This document shows positions 32,777-42,554 of a stretch of 64,000 nucleotides of DNA, one piece after another. The number at the start of each line of letters is the position of its first letter. Position 1 is the stretch's first letter. A program made the position numbers and the translations under genes. This DNA is from Aliivibrio wodanis. Lineage in GTDB: Bacteria; Pseudomonadota; Gammaproteobacteria; Enterobacterales; Vibrionaceae. The notes under the pieces were generated by a model that had not been told where the DNA came from, made no database searches, and saw only the letters and a list, made by a program, of their open reading frames with translations. Location: positions 2,604,001-2,668,000 of the forward strand of contig LN554846.1 in assembly GCA_000953695.1 (NCBI GenBank), given 5' to 3'.

Positions 32777-35560
32777 TTAAGCGCTCGGTATATCCAACCT
32801 CATCAACGAGAGAAAAAGAGGCTTTAAGTGAATCATCAAAAAAACATAATTTGTTGTTTCTGAATCCAAAGCGCTGTATGCGGTAACTTCAAAATCAACA
32901 TCAGTGAAATTTTGATCCATATAAATATAAGATCCAGCTTGCGACCCTTGCTCTGTAGGATAAGTCCATTCAGTTTTTGTGATTCTGAAATAGGAAGGAT
33001 AAAAACGGCCAACTTGTGCTAGTGTCGGAGGGATATTAAACCCCGAACGATTAAAGTAATTATTTTGAAAAGAACCTAGTTGTAAGCTTCCAACTTCATT
33101 CCAATTAAACAGTGTTGTTTGATGTTGGTTTGAAGCCATTATATTTTTGTAATAATGGTTGAAAGGAACATTATCAGCACTGAATAAACCTAGATCTCCA
33201 GAAGCAGGGTAAATCACACTAGCTGATAAACTGGCACTAGCAGCATAACCGCTGTGTGTTAAATAGCTTTCTGTATAAGGTCTTTTACATACAAGATCGG
33301 CATTATGGCTATCAGGAATACCATTATTATTTGAATCTAATAATGAAATCCAGTTAACCGCTTTAATTACTCCGTTAAAATCGCTACCCGATGCAAGATA
33401 ATCTCCATTTAATTCTGTTGTATTTGATGGTAGTTCTGTAGTGCCATCACATATTGCCATGGTAAATGGACGAAAATAAAATCGTGCATTACCAAGAGTC
33501 TCACGTGATGTTAAATTAGCCGTTATATCCACAATCCCGGCATCATGAAGTACCGCTTTTAATGGGGCACTTGAATCTCCACCAGCGACACCTTTAATAA
33601 AATCAATTTCAATATCTTGATCTGCGGTATACCACTTACCCTTACTCCATATCTGTAATAACTCACTTGAACTTGCAGGTAAGTTCACTTGACTGAAATC
33701 TATAGTCTTGGTCTCAGTGTCTTTGACTGTATGGCACTTTAAAACATTACCATTCTCCTTCCCCCTAATATGCATTTCAAAAGGAAATTCACGCCCTGCT
33801 ACTTGCTGGTAATTATCGCCATCTACCCCCTCTTTTGGGTAGATTGAAATACTTTCACCAATAAATTCGTATAAGCCTGCAGGAACCGTTAATTTAGGCG
33901 AATCCAATGAGGCTTCAATCCTATAATCACTCAAAAATCGACTATGGATATAGCGAGTGATTTCCGCTGGTTGATTTGCAGTAAACTCAGCAGAAAAAGA
34001 GGAATAAGATTCCTTGTTGCATTCATTTGTCGATATGGAGCCGCTTTCACTCCAACAGGCATATTCAGGCTTACGAGTATCTGACTGGCTAGTAACATTC
34101 AATTGCTGCCCTTCCCCCATAACTAGGTTCCCTGAGTCATCTTGCAATGAAAAATTTATCTCTATTCCATCACACGCAAGCCCTCTTCCTGATGAAGGAG
34201 TAATAACTAATTTAATATCCTTTTTACTATCACAGTTTTTTAAAACTGCCCCGGTAATTTCAGAGTTATTATTCATTTTCAACTGGCAAGCAGTCACCGC
34301 ACCAATAACTTTAGCATCATTTGATAGCTGTACAGGCCCTTGAGCATAAATGTGCCCCTCAAATACAGCATTAGAAGCAATGTCTACTCTTTGATAGTCA
34401 TTTACATCCCAATAGATATCAGGTGGCCCTGCTGGAAAATTTTGAGGTGTTGGACAGCCTTTATCACTATAAGAAAAAACCATCAAAGAGCTATTATCGG
34501 TTTGTGTTACTTTACCACCGACACTCAGTTCATCTTTAATATGGAAAATAACATCACCATCAATGATAATTTCCCCACGCATTATGACATTCAAACTATC
34601 AAGCCAATATTCTCCACTTTTAAAGGTTACCACCACATCTTGATTCACTGTAAAAGCGTAATAAGGCGCTCCATATGTGGATGAAAAATAGCTGCTTTGA
34701 GTAATTCTATCTCCTGAAACAGGAACATAATCAGTAAATAATGGAAGGTTTGAAGGCACATTAAACACTTTCCGATAAGGTGCTGCCGCCACCCCACCTA
34801 AAACACACTCAATACCATCACATTGACTGGATATTTTTTGATTATCTGGAGTATATGCTGACCCGTTATAGTCACTAATAATCAGATTATTAAACCCAAT
34901 TTTATTATCTGTTGTATTGTACAAACGCGAGTAACTTGAAGGTGCTAACACTGATAGAAGTACATTATTAGCATTTCCCTCCCATGACTGTGCACTAGAA
35001 GGAAAGTAATCACACTGCTCATTATTTGGAGGCTGAGGTGGTGGTAATGGTTTATTTTGCTTACAGCTCACTTCCTCGACTGAATAAGGCGGAGCTAAAG
35101 TCGAATCGTCATCTAAAGCAAAAAAAGCTATTTTTTCATTATTAAATTCTGATAAATCAACATCAAAAAGAGTAGTTACAATTGTCCAGGGATCATCGTT
35201 ATCAAAACGATACTTATAAAGTACTTCACCCGTTTTTCCAGTACCAACAATAACAGGTTCGTAAGACAGCTCAACTTCGAAATCATCAGTAATGGTTTGT
35301 TCATCTACTTTAATAAAAGCACCATCATCAACCATAGACCAAAAAGGTTTTATATTTCCCCTGTCAGTTGTTGATACATATAAAGTTTTCCCCAATAACG
35401 ATATACTTGAGTGTACATTGTCTGGTGCATCTATCTCAAAAGAGACCGTGAATGCTTGATTAGAAATCACGCCACAAAATTCATCATCATCGTCTGCAAT
35501 ACTTGGCGACGAGATCAACACAGAGAACAACAACACAAAAAAAGCGCTATACCATTTCAT
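32777..35560 (-). CDS. mshQ: MSHA biogenesis protein MshQ, N-terminal part (frameshifted)
   Basis: MshQ is the last gene of MSHA pilus clusters; its role in pilus biogenesis is not defined. The 927-residue frame has a signal peptide (about 1-22, ending SIA), an extracellular beta-rich region with a CDYFPSSAQSWEGN-type segment, and a polymer-adhesin-like pattern of repeated domains. It overlaps no neighbour: mshP ends one base upstream. The last 19 codons (after TNYVF) are out of frame with the family and end at an early stop; the true continuation lies in another frame at 32004-32837. The break is a T7 run on the coding strand that needs eight T to stay in frame. Confidence 0.82.
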   Translation of the reverse strand: MKWYSAFFVLLFSVLISSPSIADDDDEFCGVISNQAFTVSFEIDAPDNVHSSISLLGKTLYVSTTDRGNIKPFWSMVDDGAFIKVDEQTITDDFEVELSYEPVIVGTGKTGEVLYKYRFDNDDPWTIVTTLFDVDLSEFNNEKIAFFALDDDSTLAPPYSVEEVSCKQNKPLPPPQPPNNEQCDYFPSSAQSWEGNANNVLLSVLAPSSYSRLYNTTDNKIGFNNLIISDYNGSAYTPDNQKISSQCDGIECVLGGVAAAPYRKVFNVPSNLPLFTDYVPVSGDRITQSSYFSSTYGAPYYAFTVNQDVVVTFKSGEYWLDSLNVIMRGEIIIDGDVIFHIKDELSVGGKVTQTDNSSLMVFSYSDKGCPTPQNFPAGPPDIYWDVNDYQRVDIASNAVFEGHIYAQGPVQLSNDAKVIGAVTACQLKMNNNSEITGAVLKNCDSKKDIKLVITPSSGRGLACDGIEINFSLQDDSGNLVMGEGQQLNVTSQSDTRKPEYACWSESGSISTNECNKESYSSFSAEFTANQPAEITRYIHSRFLSDYRIEASLDSPKLTVPAGLYEFIGESISIYPKEGVDGDNYQQVAGREFPFEMHIRGKENGNVLKCHTVKDTETKTIDFSQVNLPASSSELLQIWSKGKWYTADQDIEIDFIKGVAGGDSSAPLKAVLHDAGIVDITANLTSRETLGNARFYFRPFTMAICDGTTELPSNTTELNGDYLASGSDFNGVIKAVNWISLLDSNNNGIPDSHNADLVCKRPYTESYLTHSGYAASASLSASVIYPASGDLGLFSADNVPFNHYYKNIMASNQHQTTLFNWNEVGSLQLGSFQNNYFNRSGFNIPPTLAQVGRFYPSYFRITKTEWTYPTEQGSQAGSYIYMDQNFTDVDFEVTAYSALDSETTNYVFLMIHLKPLFLSLMRLDIPSA
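32838..32844 (-). other. Frameshift site in mshQ (A7/T7 homopolymer)
   Basis: Seven A on the plus strand (T7 on the coding strand). Reading before the run continues correctly only with eight T: this yields NYVFFDDSLKASFSLVDEVG and joins the downstream frame without any stop. Single-base loss, slippage or sequencing error are all possible. Confidence 0.8.
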
Positions 35561-35998
35561 TTAATTAACCTCCTTTGCCCATACTTCTTGAACTCGTGTT
35601 ACTTGGTTAATTCCTGAACCACAGGTTGCTGTACTTGTGATTTGGAAATAGCGAATAGCTTCACCATGATAGATAACCTCAATTTCATCACAAATAACAC
35701 TAGGGGCACTATTACAACCACTGTTCGCCGTTATCATATTTAAAGGGCTATGGGGGTTACTATTACAAATAGTCGTCTCTGCATTTGACTGCCCTAACGG
35801 AAATAATTGAACCAACCCCCACTCAGCACCAGAATGAGCAAGAAACCACGCCCGTGTTCCTAAAACTTCTTTTGAGACAGCGTCATGATTACTCGTTTCT
35901 ACATTCAATAAATTCAGTGATAAATATCCTACAGCCACTAAAACGACAATGGACATGATTAATAAATTGCCTTTTTGTTTACGTCTATTATGGAACAT
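35561..35998 (-). CDS. mshP: MSHA biogenesis protein MshP (minor pilin-like)
   Basis: Small pilin-like protein of 145 residues with a short basic leader (MFHNRRKQKG) followed by a hydrophobic helix NLLIMSIVVLVAVGYLSLNLLN, like PilX-type minor pseudopilins that start without the strict GF-x4-E motif. It has cysteines for a periplasmic disulfide (CNSNPH, CNSAPSVICDE). It overlaps mshO by 11 bases and mshQ begins one base after its stop. Identity rests mainly on gene order. Confidence 0.88.
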   Translation of the reverse strand: MFHNRRKQKGNLLIMSIVVLVAVGYLSLNLLNVETSNHDAVSKEVLGTRAWFLAHSGAEWGLVQLFPLGQSNAETTICNSNPHSPLNMITANSGCNSAPSVICDEIEVIYHGEAIRYFQITSTATCGSGINQVTRVQEVWAKEVN

Positions 35999-36713
35999 TC
36001 AGCACCTGTACATCATGTTGGTATTGGGTCAATTCACCTAAATCATTTTCAAAAATCAACGTCATAGTGATCATACTATTACGATTGATTGAAGCACCTT
36101 CAAATATAAAGCTACCACTAGAAAGTTGTTCTGCTATTTGAACGCCTGAGCGAAATATACTTTGAGACTGAATGCAATAAGACACTACATTAGGTTTATA
36201 CAGAAAGGCTCGTTCAGAAATAGAGGAAGAAATAAAAGCAGGATCATTGTTGCTTGAGAAATTGATTGTCGATACACCACCGGATACAGATAAACTATCA
36301 ATCGATACATATCTATGATTTTCCTCGACCAATAAATCACCTTGAACACTCGGATTAATCACTAATCTTAAGTTATCTAGAGCAATACTCTCTTTCGATA
36401 AAATAACCGTATCTATCGCTGTCTCTCCATAAACAGGCAGAGACAAATAAAACGCACTGGTTTCTAGAGGAATAAAAGTGACACATTGCCCGGATGAGGT
36501 AATTGATACACTATTTGGTACTGCATGACGAAGTTCTCTACTCAGCTTTTCAATTACAAACTTTGCCTGCATTTGATTATCTTGGCGATCAATACTGTCG
36601 TTATAACTTTGAAAACCCAACTGTAACGTATTACTCACAGCTAAAGCCACAATCCCTACAACTACAATAGTCAAAATTAATTCAATTAAGGTAAACCCAT
36701 GAGAACGCTTCAT
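35988..36713 (-). CDS. mshO: MSHA minor pilin MshO
   Basis: Type IV minor prepilin with the prepilin-peptidase site MKRSHG/FTLIELILTIVVVGIVAL (cleavage after G6, E at position 5 of the mature protein). 241 residues, PilW-like in position and size. It likely forms part of the pilus-initiation complex with MshC, MshD and MshP. It overlaps mshP by 11 bases and mshD by one base. Confidence 0.9.
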   Translation of the reverse strand: MKRSHGFTLIELILTIVVVGIVALAVSNTLQLGFQSYNDSIDRQDNQMQAKFVIEKLSRELRHAVPNSVSITSSGQCVTFIPLETSAFYLSLPVYGETAIDTVILSKESIALDNLRLVINPSVQGDLLVEENHRYVSIDSLSVSGGVSTINFSSNNDPAFISSSISERAFLYKPNVVSYCIQSQSIFRSGVQIAEQLSSGSFIFEGASINRNSMITMTLIFENDLGELTQYQHDVQVLNVP

Positions 36714-37306
36714 TAATAGTTCCCTTTATATGCATGAAAGGCATAAGTCGCATAATTACTAGCGTACAATACCACTTCAATTTTCTTATAAGGAATAGAG
36801 GCTGGATTATTCCCATCTATATCAGAATAGGTTACCTGGATCTGAACTGTAAAATTTTTATAACCAGAAGATCGTTGCTCATCAATTAGCTTATTCAGAG
36901 GGTAATTCGTCAAGGTATTAGATGAGCAATGTGCTGACTCCCCCCAACAGCCAATAAAATCATCCACGTCATTAAAAATGGTTGAACGACTCATTGTATT
37001 TTGCTCAACACTGCCATCTCTACCTAGATCGTTGCTTGCTGTACAAGACTCAGGAGCTATCGCTTCACCACAACGATATGCTCCGCCATTAGGATCACTG
37101 TGCTCATCAAATTGACGACTTAATATATCGGTTATTATCGAATGCCCAAGTGTTGCAGCCTGAACTTGATATGTAGCTTGATGCGATTTAGAAGATGAAC
37201 CAAATACACCAGAAACTAAAACTGAGAGTGCAAAGCCTAAAATAACAATGCCAACGATAGATTCAATTAACGTTAATCCAACTTGCTGTGATTTAAATTT
37301 ATACAT
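36713..37306 (-). CDS. mshD: MSHA minor pilin MshD
   Basis: Type IV minor prepilin of 197 residues with the leader MYKFKSQQVG/LTLIESIVGIVILGFALSVLVSG; the position after the cleavage glycine is L rather than F, still accepted by prepilin peptidases. The globular part has several cysteines. It begins three bases after mshC and overlaps mshO by one base. Confidence 0.9.
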   Translation of the reverse strand: MYKFKSQQVGLTLIESIVGIVILGFALSVLVSGVFGSSSKSHQATYQVQAATLGHSIITDILSRQFDEHSDPNGGAYRCGEAIAPESCTASNDLGRDGSVEQNTMSRSTIFNDVDDFIGCWGESAHCSSNTLTNYPLNKLIDEQRSSGYKNFTVQIQVTYSDIDGNNPASIPYKKIEVVLYASNYATYAFHAYKGNY

Positions 37307-37309
37307 AGA

Positions 37310-37900
37310 TCAACACTCTACACTGTGAGTCGAACGATAAATAAAGCCTTCACTATTAATACAAATAGAGCGACTCTCTCCCGTTGAAGGGGTTGTAATC
37401 GTGATACGGCAATCTGTTGTTGTACACAATCTTGTATCTACAGGAGAAGCGACCATGGTAGGTCGACCTAATAAATCAAAGGATAATTCTGAAACTGAAA
37501 TCGCGGCACTGGCTGAAGAAAAAGCATAACTTAATTGAATAAGTTCCAACTGCTGTTGATTCATGTCTTTGGAATAATCTAAAAGTGTCGCACTAACCAT
37601 ACCTTTACTTTGACAGGATGCCGTTACCCCAAACTGATCAGAAGTCATCAAAATAGAGCGACAAGACGCACTGCTATCTGAAGTATTGCTTTGCATTGCA
37701 GTGATTTGAACTTGACGTAAAATGGACACAACTTGCTCTTGTGCAGCAGCAGAAGAAAAGTGACTTGCCCCCATGTATTTACTCGACGTATATAATGCAA
37801 TAATCGCTAATAATATAATCACGACTATCAATTCTATTATCGTAAATCCATTGGTTTTTACTGGAGGATTGTTTAAGTGTGTTACACGAGGATAAATCAT
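37310..37900 (-). CDS. mshC: MSHA minor pilin MshC
   Basis: Type IV minor prepilin of 196 residues with an extended leader (18 residues, ending KTNG) before FTIIELIVVIILLAIIAL. The C-terminal part holds paired cysteines (TRLCTTTDCRITI, SICINSEGF). AAGGTAACGG precedes the ATG. It is separated from the major pilin gene mshA by 131 bases and a strong terminator, so the minor-pilin genes probably depend on read-through or a promoter of their own. Confidence 0.9.
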   Translation of the reverse strand: MIYPRVTHLNNPPVKTNGFTIIELIVVIILLAIIALYTSSKYMGASHFSSAAAQEQVVSILRQVQITAMQSNTSDSSASCRSILMTSDQFGVTASCQSKGMVSATLLDYSKDMNQQQLELIQLSYAFSSASAAISVSELSFDLLGRPTMVASPVDTRLCTTTDCRITITTPSTGESRSICINSEGFIYRSTHSVEC

Positions 37901-37978
37901 GATCCGTTACCTTATTACTTTCTGTTTGTAGGATAACGGAATTTATAGAGATAACGAAGGCAATGTTAATTTTTGATA

Positions 37979-38010
37979 CAAAAAAGCCAGCGAAGGTCGC
38001 TGGCTTTTAG
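37979..38010 (-). terminator. Intrinsic terminator after mshA
   Basis: AGCCAGCG (37985-37992) and CGCTGGCT (37998-38005) form the stem with a 5-base loop, extended by A4/T4. On the minus strand a T-tract follows. It lies just after mshA and before the minor-pilin genes. Confidence 0.85.
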
Positions 38011-38031
38011 AGGCATATTAAAGTTTACTGA

Positions 38032-38493
38032 TTAACACTTATCAGAATCAACAATTGTTGACACACCAGATGAAACTGTTGTTGCTTGACTGTATGTTAC
38101 ATAACATTCAGTCGCTACGATAGTTGCAGCTGTTGCATTATCAGCTTTAAAGCCAACAACTAATGATGCACCCGATGTTGCAGAACTCCAATCATCAGTT
38201 AAACCAACAACCGCAGCACCAATACCATCAGCAGTTGCTTCAGGGTAACCGTAAACAGTATTAATACCATCAATAGCAACAGTGGTTGTTGAAGTTTCTT
38301 TACCATCAATCGCCGCTTTACCATAAACGATACCAGAAGCACCAGACATTGCACCTTTCAGACCTTGCAGCGATGAAGCACGCGCATCTGATTGAAGGTT
38401 AAGGAACTTAGGTGCCGCTGTTACTGCTAGAATACCTAGAATAACGATTACAACTACCAACTCAATAAGGGTGAAACCACCTTGTCTTTTCAT
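38032..38493 (-). CDS. mshA: MSHA major pilin subunit MshA
   Basis: Major pilin of the mannose-sensitive haemagglutinin pilus. The 153-residue prepilin has the short leader [58 protein letters not shown], typical of MshA. Two cysteines near the C terminus (CYVTYSQ ... DSDKC) give the disulfide-bound D-region. The ATG is preceded by AGAGAGAGTAAG. It is 152 bases from mshB and followed by a terminator, as for a highly expressed structural gene. It is shorter than the roughly 170-residue V. cholerae protein. Confidence 0.93.
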   Translation of the reverse strand: MKRQGGFTLIELVVVIVILGILAVTAAPKFLNLQSDARASSLQGLKGAMSGASGIVYGKAAIDGKETSTTTVAIDGINTVYGYPEATADGIGAAVVGLTDDWSSATSGASLVVGFKADNATAATIVATECYVTYSQATTVSSGVSTIVDSDKC

Positions 38494-38645
38494 CTTACTC
38501 TCTCTTTATTATAAAAGTGATGGAACGCAATCGTTACCACCATTATTGTTAAAATATTTACTGTTTAAACATTGGTGCCTAAAGCAGATTAATTATCTCT
38601 GTCACTATGTCTTATTACACGAACAAAGAGGTAAATTCGTTATAT

Positions 38646-39209
38646 TTATTGAAGGCTAACCACTACACGACCTGATTCAGGCTCATAAGTAAAAAAGTGA
38701 CCTTCATTCTCTTGCTGTATATATTTACATTGATTTCGGCTATTTTCACTAATCACTTCAGCTAAATATTTTGCTTTATCGTCATCGCTGTTGCTAGTGA
38801 CATATGGTGCATTTTGCAATAACATTTCCATCAATAAAATACACTCTTTTGCTGTTAATGAAGTAGGGTAATTACCCGTATCATTACCATCTAAATCTTC
38901 ACGAGGGGCCATAGGGTACCCTGGACGAAAATCAGATTGATTCGCTTTAGAAGGATCTGTTAGCCAAAATTCAGTACCATCATAACTGACTGCATTATTA
39001 CCATTTATTTTTGGTCGAGCTTCGGCTTCCCATTGCGCTCTTGCTGAAAGAACGGCGGTAGCATAACCACCTGCAACACCTTCTATACTTGCTTTTTTAG
39101 CCTCAAGACTGACATCTAAAAATCGAGGTAATGCTACCGTTGCCAATAAACCGATAACAACAATCACAATCACTAGCTCAACCAGTGAGAAACCTTTTTG
39201 GTGTTTCAT
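38646..39209 (-). CDS. mshB: MSHA pilin-like protein MshB
   Basis: Type IV prepilin-like protein of 187 residues with leader MKHQKG/FSLVELVIVIVVIGLLATVALPRFLDV. It is one of the two pilins directly upstream of mshA in the MSHA cluster. The globular part carries a single disulfide pair candidate (KECIL, NQCKY). It is preceded by a 100-base interval after mshF, and a further interval with no detectable gene separates it from mshA. Confidence 0.92.
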   Translation of the reverse strand: MKHQKGFSLVELVIVIVVIGLLATVALPRFLDVSLEAKKASIEGVAGGYATAVLSARAQWEAEARPKINGNNAVSYDGTEFWLTDPSKANQSDFRPGYPMAPREDLDGNDTGNYPTSLTAKECILLMEMLLQNAPYVTSNSDDDKAKYLAEVISENSRNQCKYIQQENEGHFFTYEPESGRVVVSLQ

Positions 39210-39309
39210 CGTAATGCTTCTCTCTATTCTTTGATGTTATTCTGGGATTGTAAGGGATTATACAAAAAAAACATACTGTTCGTCAAAAAATTGCCAACTT
39301 AATTTTGTC

Positions 39310-39747
39310 CTAACTGCCAACCCTGACCTTAAAAACACCATTATTTAACATTACAGACATTACCTTACCATTTGATATACTGTAATCGCAATGATAGCTT
39401 TCAATTTCTGTTAAATTTTTGTGACTGCGTATACTATCAGTATAAATGGTCTCTTTATCTGGCAGTAAAATAGCAATCCATTTTTGACAGTCAATCTCTT
39501 GGTCATTAATAACTATCGGCCAACCTAATGAGGTAAATATTATCTCTACCCCTTCTTTATTCATTGATGACGGCTGACCATTTACTACCCAATAATTTTT
39601 AAATTCATTCGCTGATGATAAAATCTCTCTACTAGCAATAACTAACGAGGTGTCTTCTACTTTAGGTTCAAGTTGATCCCATTGAAATAAGAATACAGCC
39701 AGCAAAACAATGACGATCCCTCCCCATATCATTCGGGTTGCAGGCAT
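39310..39747 (-). CDS. mshF: MSHA biogenesis protein MshF
   Basis: Small protein of 145 residues with one N-terminal membrane helix (about 6-23, IWGGIVIVLLAVFLFQW) and a periplasmic remainder with two cysteines. No enzymatic motif is visible; it is named by position between mshG and mshB. The ATG at 39747 has AAGGAAA upstream and begins two bases after the mshG stop; an upstream in-frame codon at 39783 would overlap mshG. Confidence 0.85.
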   Translation of the reverse strand: MPATRMIWGGIVIVLLAVFLFQWDQLEPKVEDTSLVIASREILSSANEFKNYWVVNGQPSSMNKEGVEIIFTSLGWPIVINDQEIDCQKWIAILLPDKETIYTDSIRSHKNLTEIESYHCDYSISNGKVMSVMLNNGVFKVRVGS

Positions 39748-39749
39748 TA

Positions 39750-40976
39750 TTATTTTCCTTTTACTACATCTAACATATTCCACATTGGTAAGAAAATACC
39801 AAGAGCTAATATGAGAACCATCCCGGAAACAATAACTAATAACAGAGGCTCTATCCTAGCGGTTAATGTTTTTAAATCGTAATCAACTTCACGATCATAA
39901 AAATCAGAGACTTCTAACAATAAGTCATCAATCTGTCCTGTTTCTTCGCCCACGGCGATCATCTGTTGAACTAGAGGTGTAAAAATACCACTTTGAGCAG
40001 CAGTGACTGACATGCTAGTGCCTGATTCAATACCCGCTTTCATCTCCAGTAATCTATTCTCTAAGTATTTATTACCTAAAGATTCAGCAGATAATGCTAT
40101 CGATTGATTTAATGGCACACCCGATTTTAACATCAATGCAAAGGTTCTAGAAAAACGTGACATTTGCGCTCGTGTTACAATGTCGCCAACAATTGGTAAA
40201 CGTAGTCGAAATTTATCCCACGTTTCACGCCCTTTGGCTTGACTAATCCAAGCTTGAAAAGCAAATAATGCACCAGCCATTGCTGCGATTAAAAGATGCC
40301 AATAATTAACAAAGAAGCTTGAGGTCGCGATCAAGATCCGTGTAGGTAAGGGCAAGTCAACACCAAAACGAGAGAACATACTGGCAAATTGAGGAATAAC
40401 TTTAATATTAAGTACAAACATTGCTAACAAAATAAACGTCAATACAAAAATAGGATAACGCATGGCTGATTTAATACGCTTGCGAGTTTCCATTTCTTGC
40501 TCGTAATAGTTTGCTAATTGCATTAGCGCCTGATCTAAGCGACCTGTATTTTCCCCAACATGGATCATTGAAACAAATAAAGAGCTAAACACATGAGGGT
40601 GCTGCTGCATTGAAACAGATAGACTGCGACCATTCGTTAGCTCTGCCGTCACTTCTTCAAGTGCTTTTTTTAATAACTTATTATTACTATTCTGTGCCAA
40701 TCCATTCATTGCTCGAAGTAATGGGACACCTGCTTTGGTTAAGCTGTACATTTGACGACAAAAAATAACCAATATTTCTAAAGGTATGGTTGGCTGAAAC
40801 CACTTCTTCCAATCTGTCGAGCTTGAACCGCCGCCAAATTTACTTGCTCGAATAGACGTAGGGATCACGCCATTATTCATTAATTGCCCTGCAGCAGCTT
40901 CTTCTGAGACTGATTCGATAGAGCCTGATACTTGCTCGCCTCGGCCATTACGTCCATTATATTTAAATATCGCCAT
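39750..40976 (-). CDS. mshG: MSHA inner-membrane platform protein MshG
   Basis: GspF/PilC-family inner-membrane platform of the pilus machine. The 408-residue protein has two homologous T2SF domains (about 70-195 and 272-395) with FCRQMYSLTKAGVPLLRAMNGL and RFSRTFALMLKSGVPLNQSIALSAESLGN, and three membrane helices. It would transmit MshE ATPase work to pilin assembly. Begins nine bases after mshE. Confidence 0.96.
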   Translation of the reverse strand: MAIFKYNGRNGRGEQVSGSIESVSEEAAAGQLMNNGVIPTSIRASKFGGGSSSTDWKKWFQPTIPLEILVIFCRQMYSLTKAGVPLLRAMNGLAQNSNNKLLKKALEEVTAELTNGRSLSVSMQQHPHVFSSLFVSMIHVGENTGRLDQALMQLANYYEQEMETRKRIKSAMRYPIFVLTFILLAMFVLNIKVIPQFASMFSRFGVDLPLPTRILIATSSFFVNYWHLLIAAMAGALFAFQAWISQAKGRETWDKFRLRLPIVGDIVTRAQMSRFSRTFALMLKSGVPLNQSIALSAESLGNKYLENRLLEMKAGIESGTSMSVTAAQSGIFTPLVQQMIAVGEETGQIDDLLLEVSDFYDREVDYDLKTLTARIEPLLLVIVSGMVLILALGIFLPMWNMLDVVKGK

Positions 40977-40985
40977 TACTTATGC

Positions 40986-42554
40986 CTATATTAATATTGG
41001 CTGATGAGAGGCCACGTTGTCTCCCTCACCCAATACCATGACTTCATCGAGACTGATTATCCCTTGCATAGCTAATTCCATCGCAGAAGCTAATAATGGT
41101 TTGTAATCAGGATTTTCACGAGCTTTATGTGAAAAGTCTACTGCATCATTAGATCTTAATGCATCCATCATTGGTTGATCTAATTCTAACAATTCAAACA
41201 CACCAACACGTCCACGATATCCTGTTAAATTACAGCTTTGACAGCCATAGCCTCGTTGAAATGGCACCGAAATCTGATTAGGAAAACGTGTTTGTACCCA
41301 TTGTTTGCGCGACTCATCTAACGTATCAACACCTGAACATTCAGTACAAATTTTCTTTACTAGTCGCTGAGCAAGCACCGCTCTGACCGCACTTGCGACC
41401 AAGTAACCTGGCGCTCCCATATCCATCATACGGAGTGCGCTGTCTACTGCATCATTAGTATGTAACGTAGATAACACGAGGTGTCCTGTTAAAGCTGCTC
41501 GTAGCCCAATTTCAACAGTTTCTTGGTCACGCATCTCACCAATAAGAATAATATCTGGATCCTGACGTAAGAATGTTCTTAAGATTTTTGCAAAGCTTAA
41601 ATTAATTTTATTATTTACCTGAACTTGGTTAATTCGAGGTAAACGATATTCTACGGGATCTTCTGCTGTGATGATTTTTTTACTTGGTTGGTTTAACTCG
41701 CTTAGTGCACCATACAAAGTCGTTGTTTTACCTGAGCCTGTAGGTCCTGTAACTAAAATCATGCCATAAGGACGACGTAGCTGCTTACGCAAGCGAATAA
41801 GGAGGTGTTCAGGTAGGCCTGAATATTCTAATTCGCGAATACCAGAGGTTTGGTTTAGCAAACGCATTACTACCGATTCACCATATTGAACAGGCATTGT
41901 AGATAAACGTATGTCTACTGATTGACCACGAGACTTAATGTTAAACCGCCCATCTTGAGGTAGACGTTTTTCAGAAATATCTAAATTCGCCATCAACTTT
42001 AAACGAAGAACTAATGCTGATGCGATATTGACTTCATTAAGTAGCGTTTCATGCAATACACCATCAATACGCTGACGTAAACGTAGTACTTTATCATCAG
42101 GTTCAATATGAATATCAGACGCACCAACTTGAATCGCATCTTCAAACAGTGAGTTAATTAATTTTACAACGGTAACTTCATCATTATCACTGTCTGAAAT
42201 ACCGAAATTAAAATCATCTGATTCTTGGTGTTCTGATTGCAACTGCTCAGCAAAAGATGCGATCTCTTTAGTTCGACGATAAAAACGGTCAAAACAATCA
42301 ACTAACTGTCTTTCAGATGCGATAACCATTTCAAGTTGGTATTGTTGAAGCTGAGAAAATAACGCTTCTTGAGCTGATAGATCGGCAGGATCACTCATTG
42401 CTACACGAATAGTATTTCCTTGCTGACTGACAACTAAAGCTCTCAATCGACGAGCGTGCACTTCTGGTAGCAATTGCACTGCTGCGGCATCAATATCAGC
42501 TCGATTCAAATCAACCAGAGGTATATCTAACTGCTGAGATAAGAAAGCTAACAT
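40986..42554 (-). CDS. mshE: MSHA assembly ATPase MshE, main frame (N terminus lost by frameshift)
   Basis: GspE/PilB-type hexameric ATPase that powers MSHA extension. The 522-residue frame contains Walker A GPTGSGKT (270-277), Asp and His boxes (GEMRDQETVEIGLRAALTGHLVLSTLHTNDA), and the tetracysteine zinc element (CTEC ... CQSC). It starts in the middle of the second c-di-GMP-binding motif of the MshEN domain. The real start is at 42709, where ATG overlaps the mshN stop (TAATG). Its first 33 codons are in another frame, joined at A6 (plus-strand T6, 42611-42616) where seven A are needed. A corrected gene would run 42709-40986, about 574 residues. Confidence 0.88.
   Translation of the reverse strand: MLAFLSQQLDIPLVDLNRADIDAAAVQLLPEVHARRLRALVVSQQGNTIRVAMSDPADLSAQEALFSQLQQYQLEMVIASERQLVDCFDRFYRRTKEIASFAEQLQSEHQESDDFNFGISDSDNDEVTVVKLINSLFEDAIQVGASDIHIEPDDKVLRLRQRIDGVLHETLLNEVNIASALVLRLKLMANLDISEKRLPQDGRFNIKSRGQSVDIRLSTMPVQYGESVVMRLLNQTSGIRELEYSGLPEHLLIRLRKQLRRPYGMILVTGPTGSGKTTTLYGALSELNQPSKKIITAEDPVEYRLPRINQVQVNNKINLSFAKILRTFLRQDPDIILIGEMRDQETVEIGLRAALTGHLVLSTLHTNDAVDSALRMMDMGAPGYLVASAVRAVLAQRLVKKICTECSGVDTLDESRKQWVQTRFPNQISVPFQRGYGCQSCNLTGYRGRVGVFELLELDQPMMDALRSNDAVDFSHKARENPDYKPLLASAMELAMQGIISLDEVMVLGEGDNVASHQPILI

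Noticed and set aside
38508-38513. TATAAT on the minus strand just before mshA as its -10 box
   Set aside because: It would leave only about eight transcribed bases before the ATG, excluding the ribosome binding site, and no -35 is found at the right distance.
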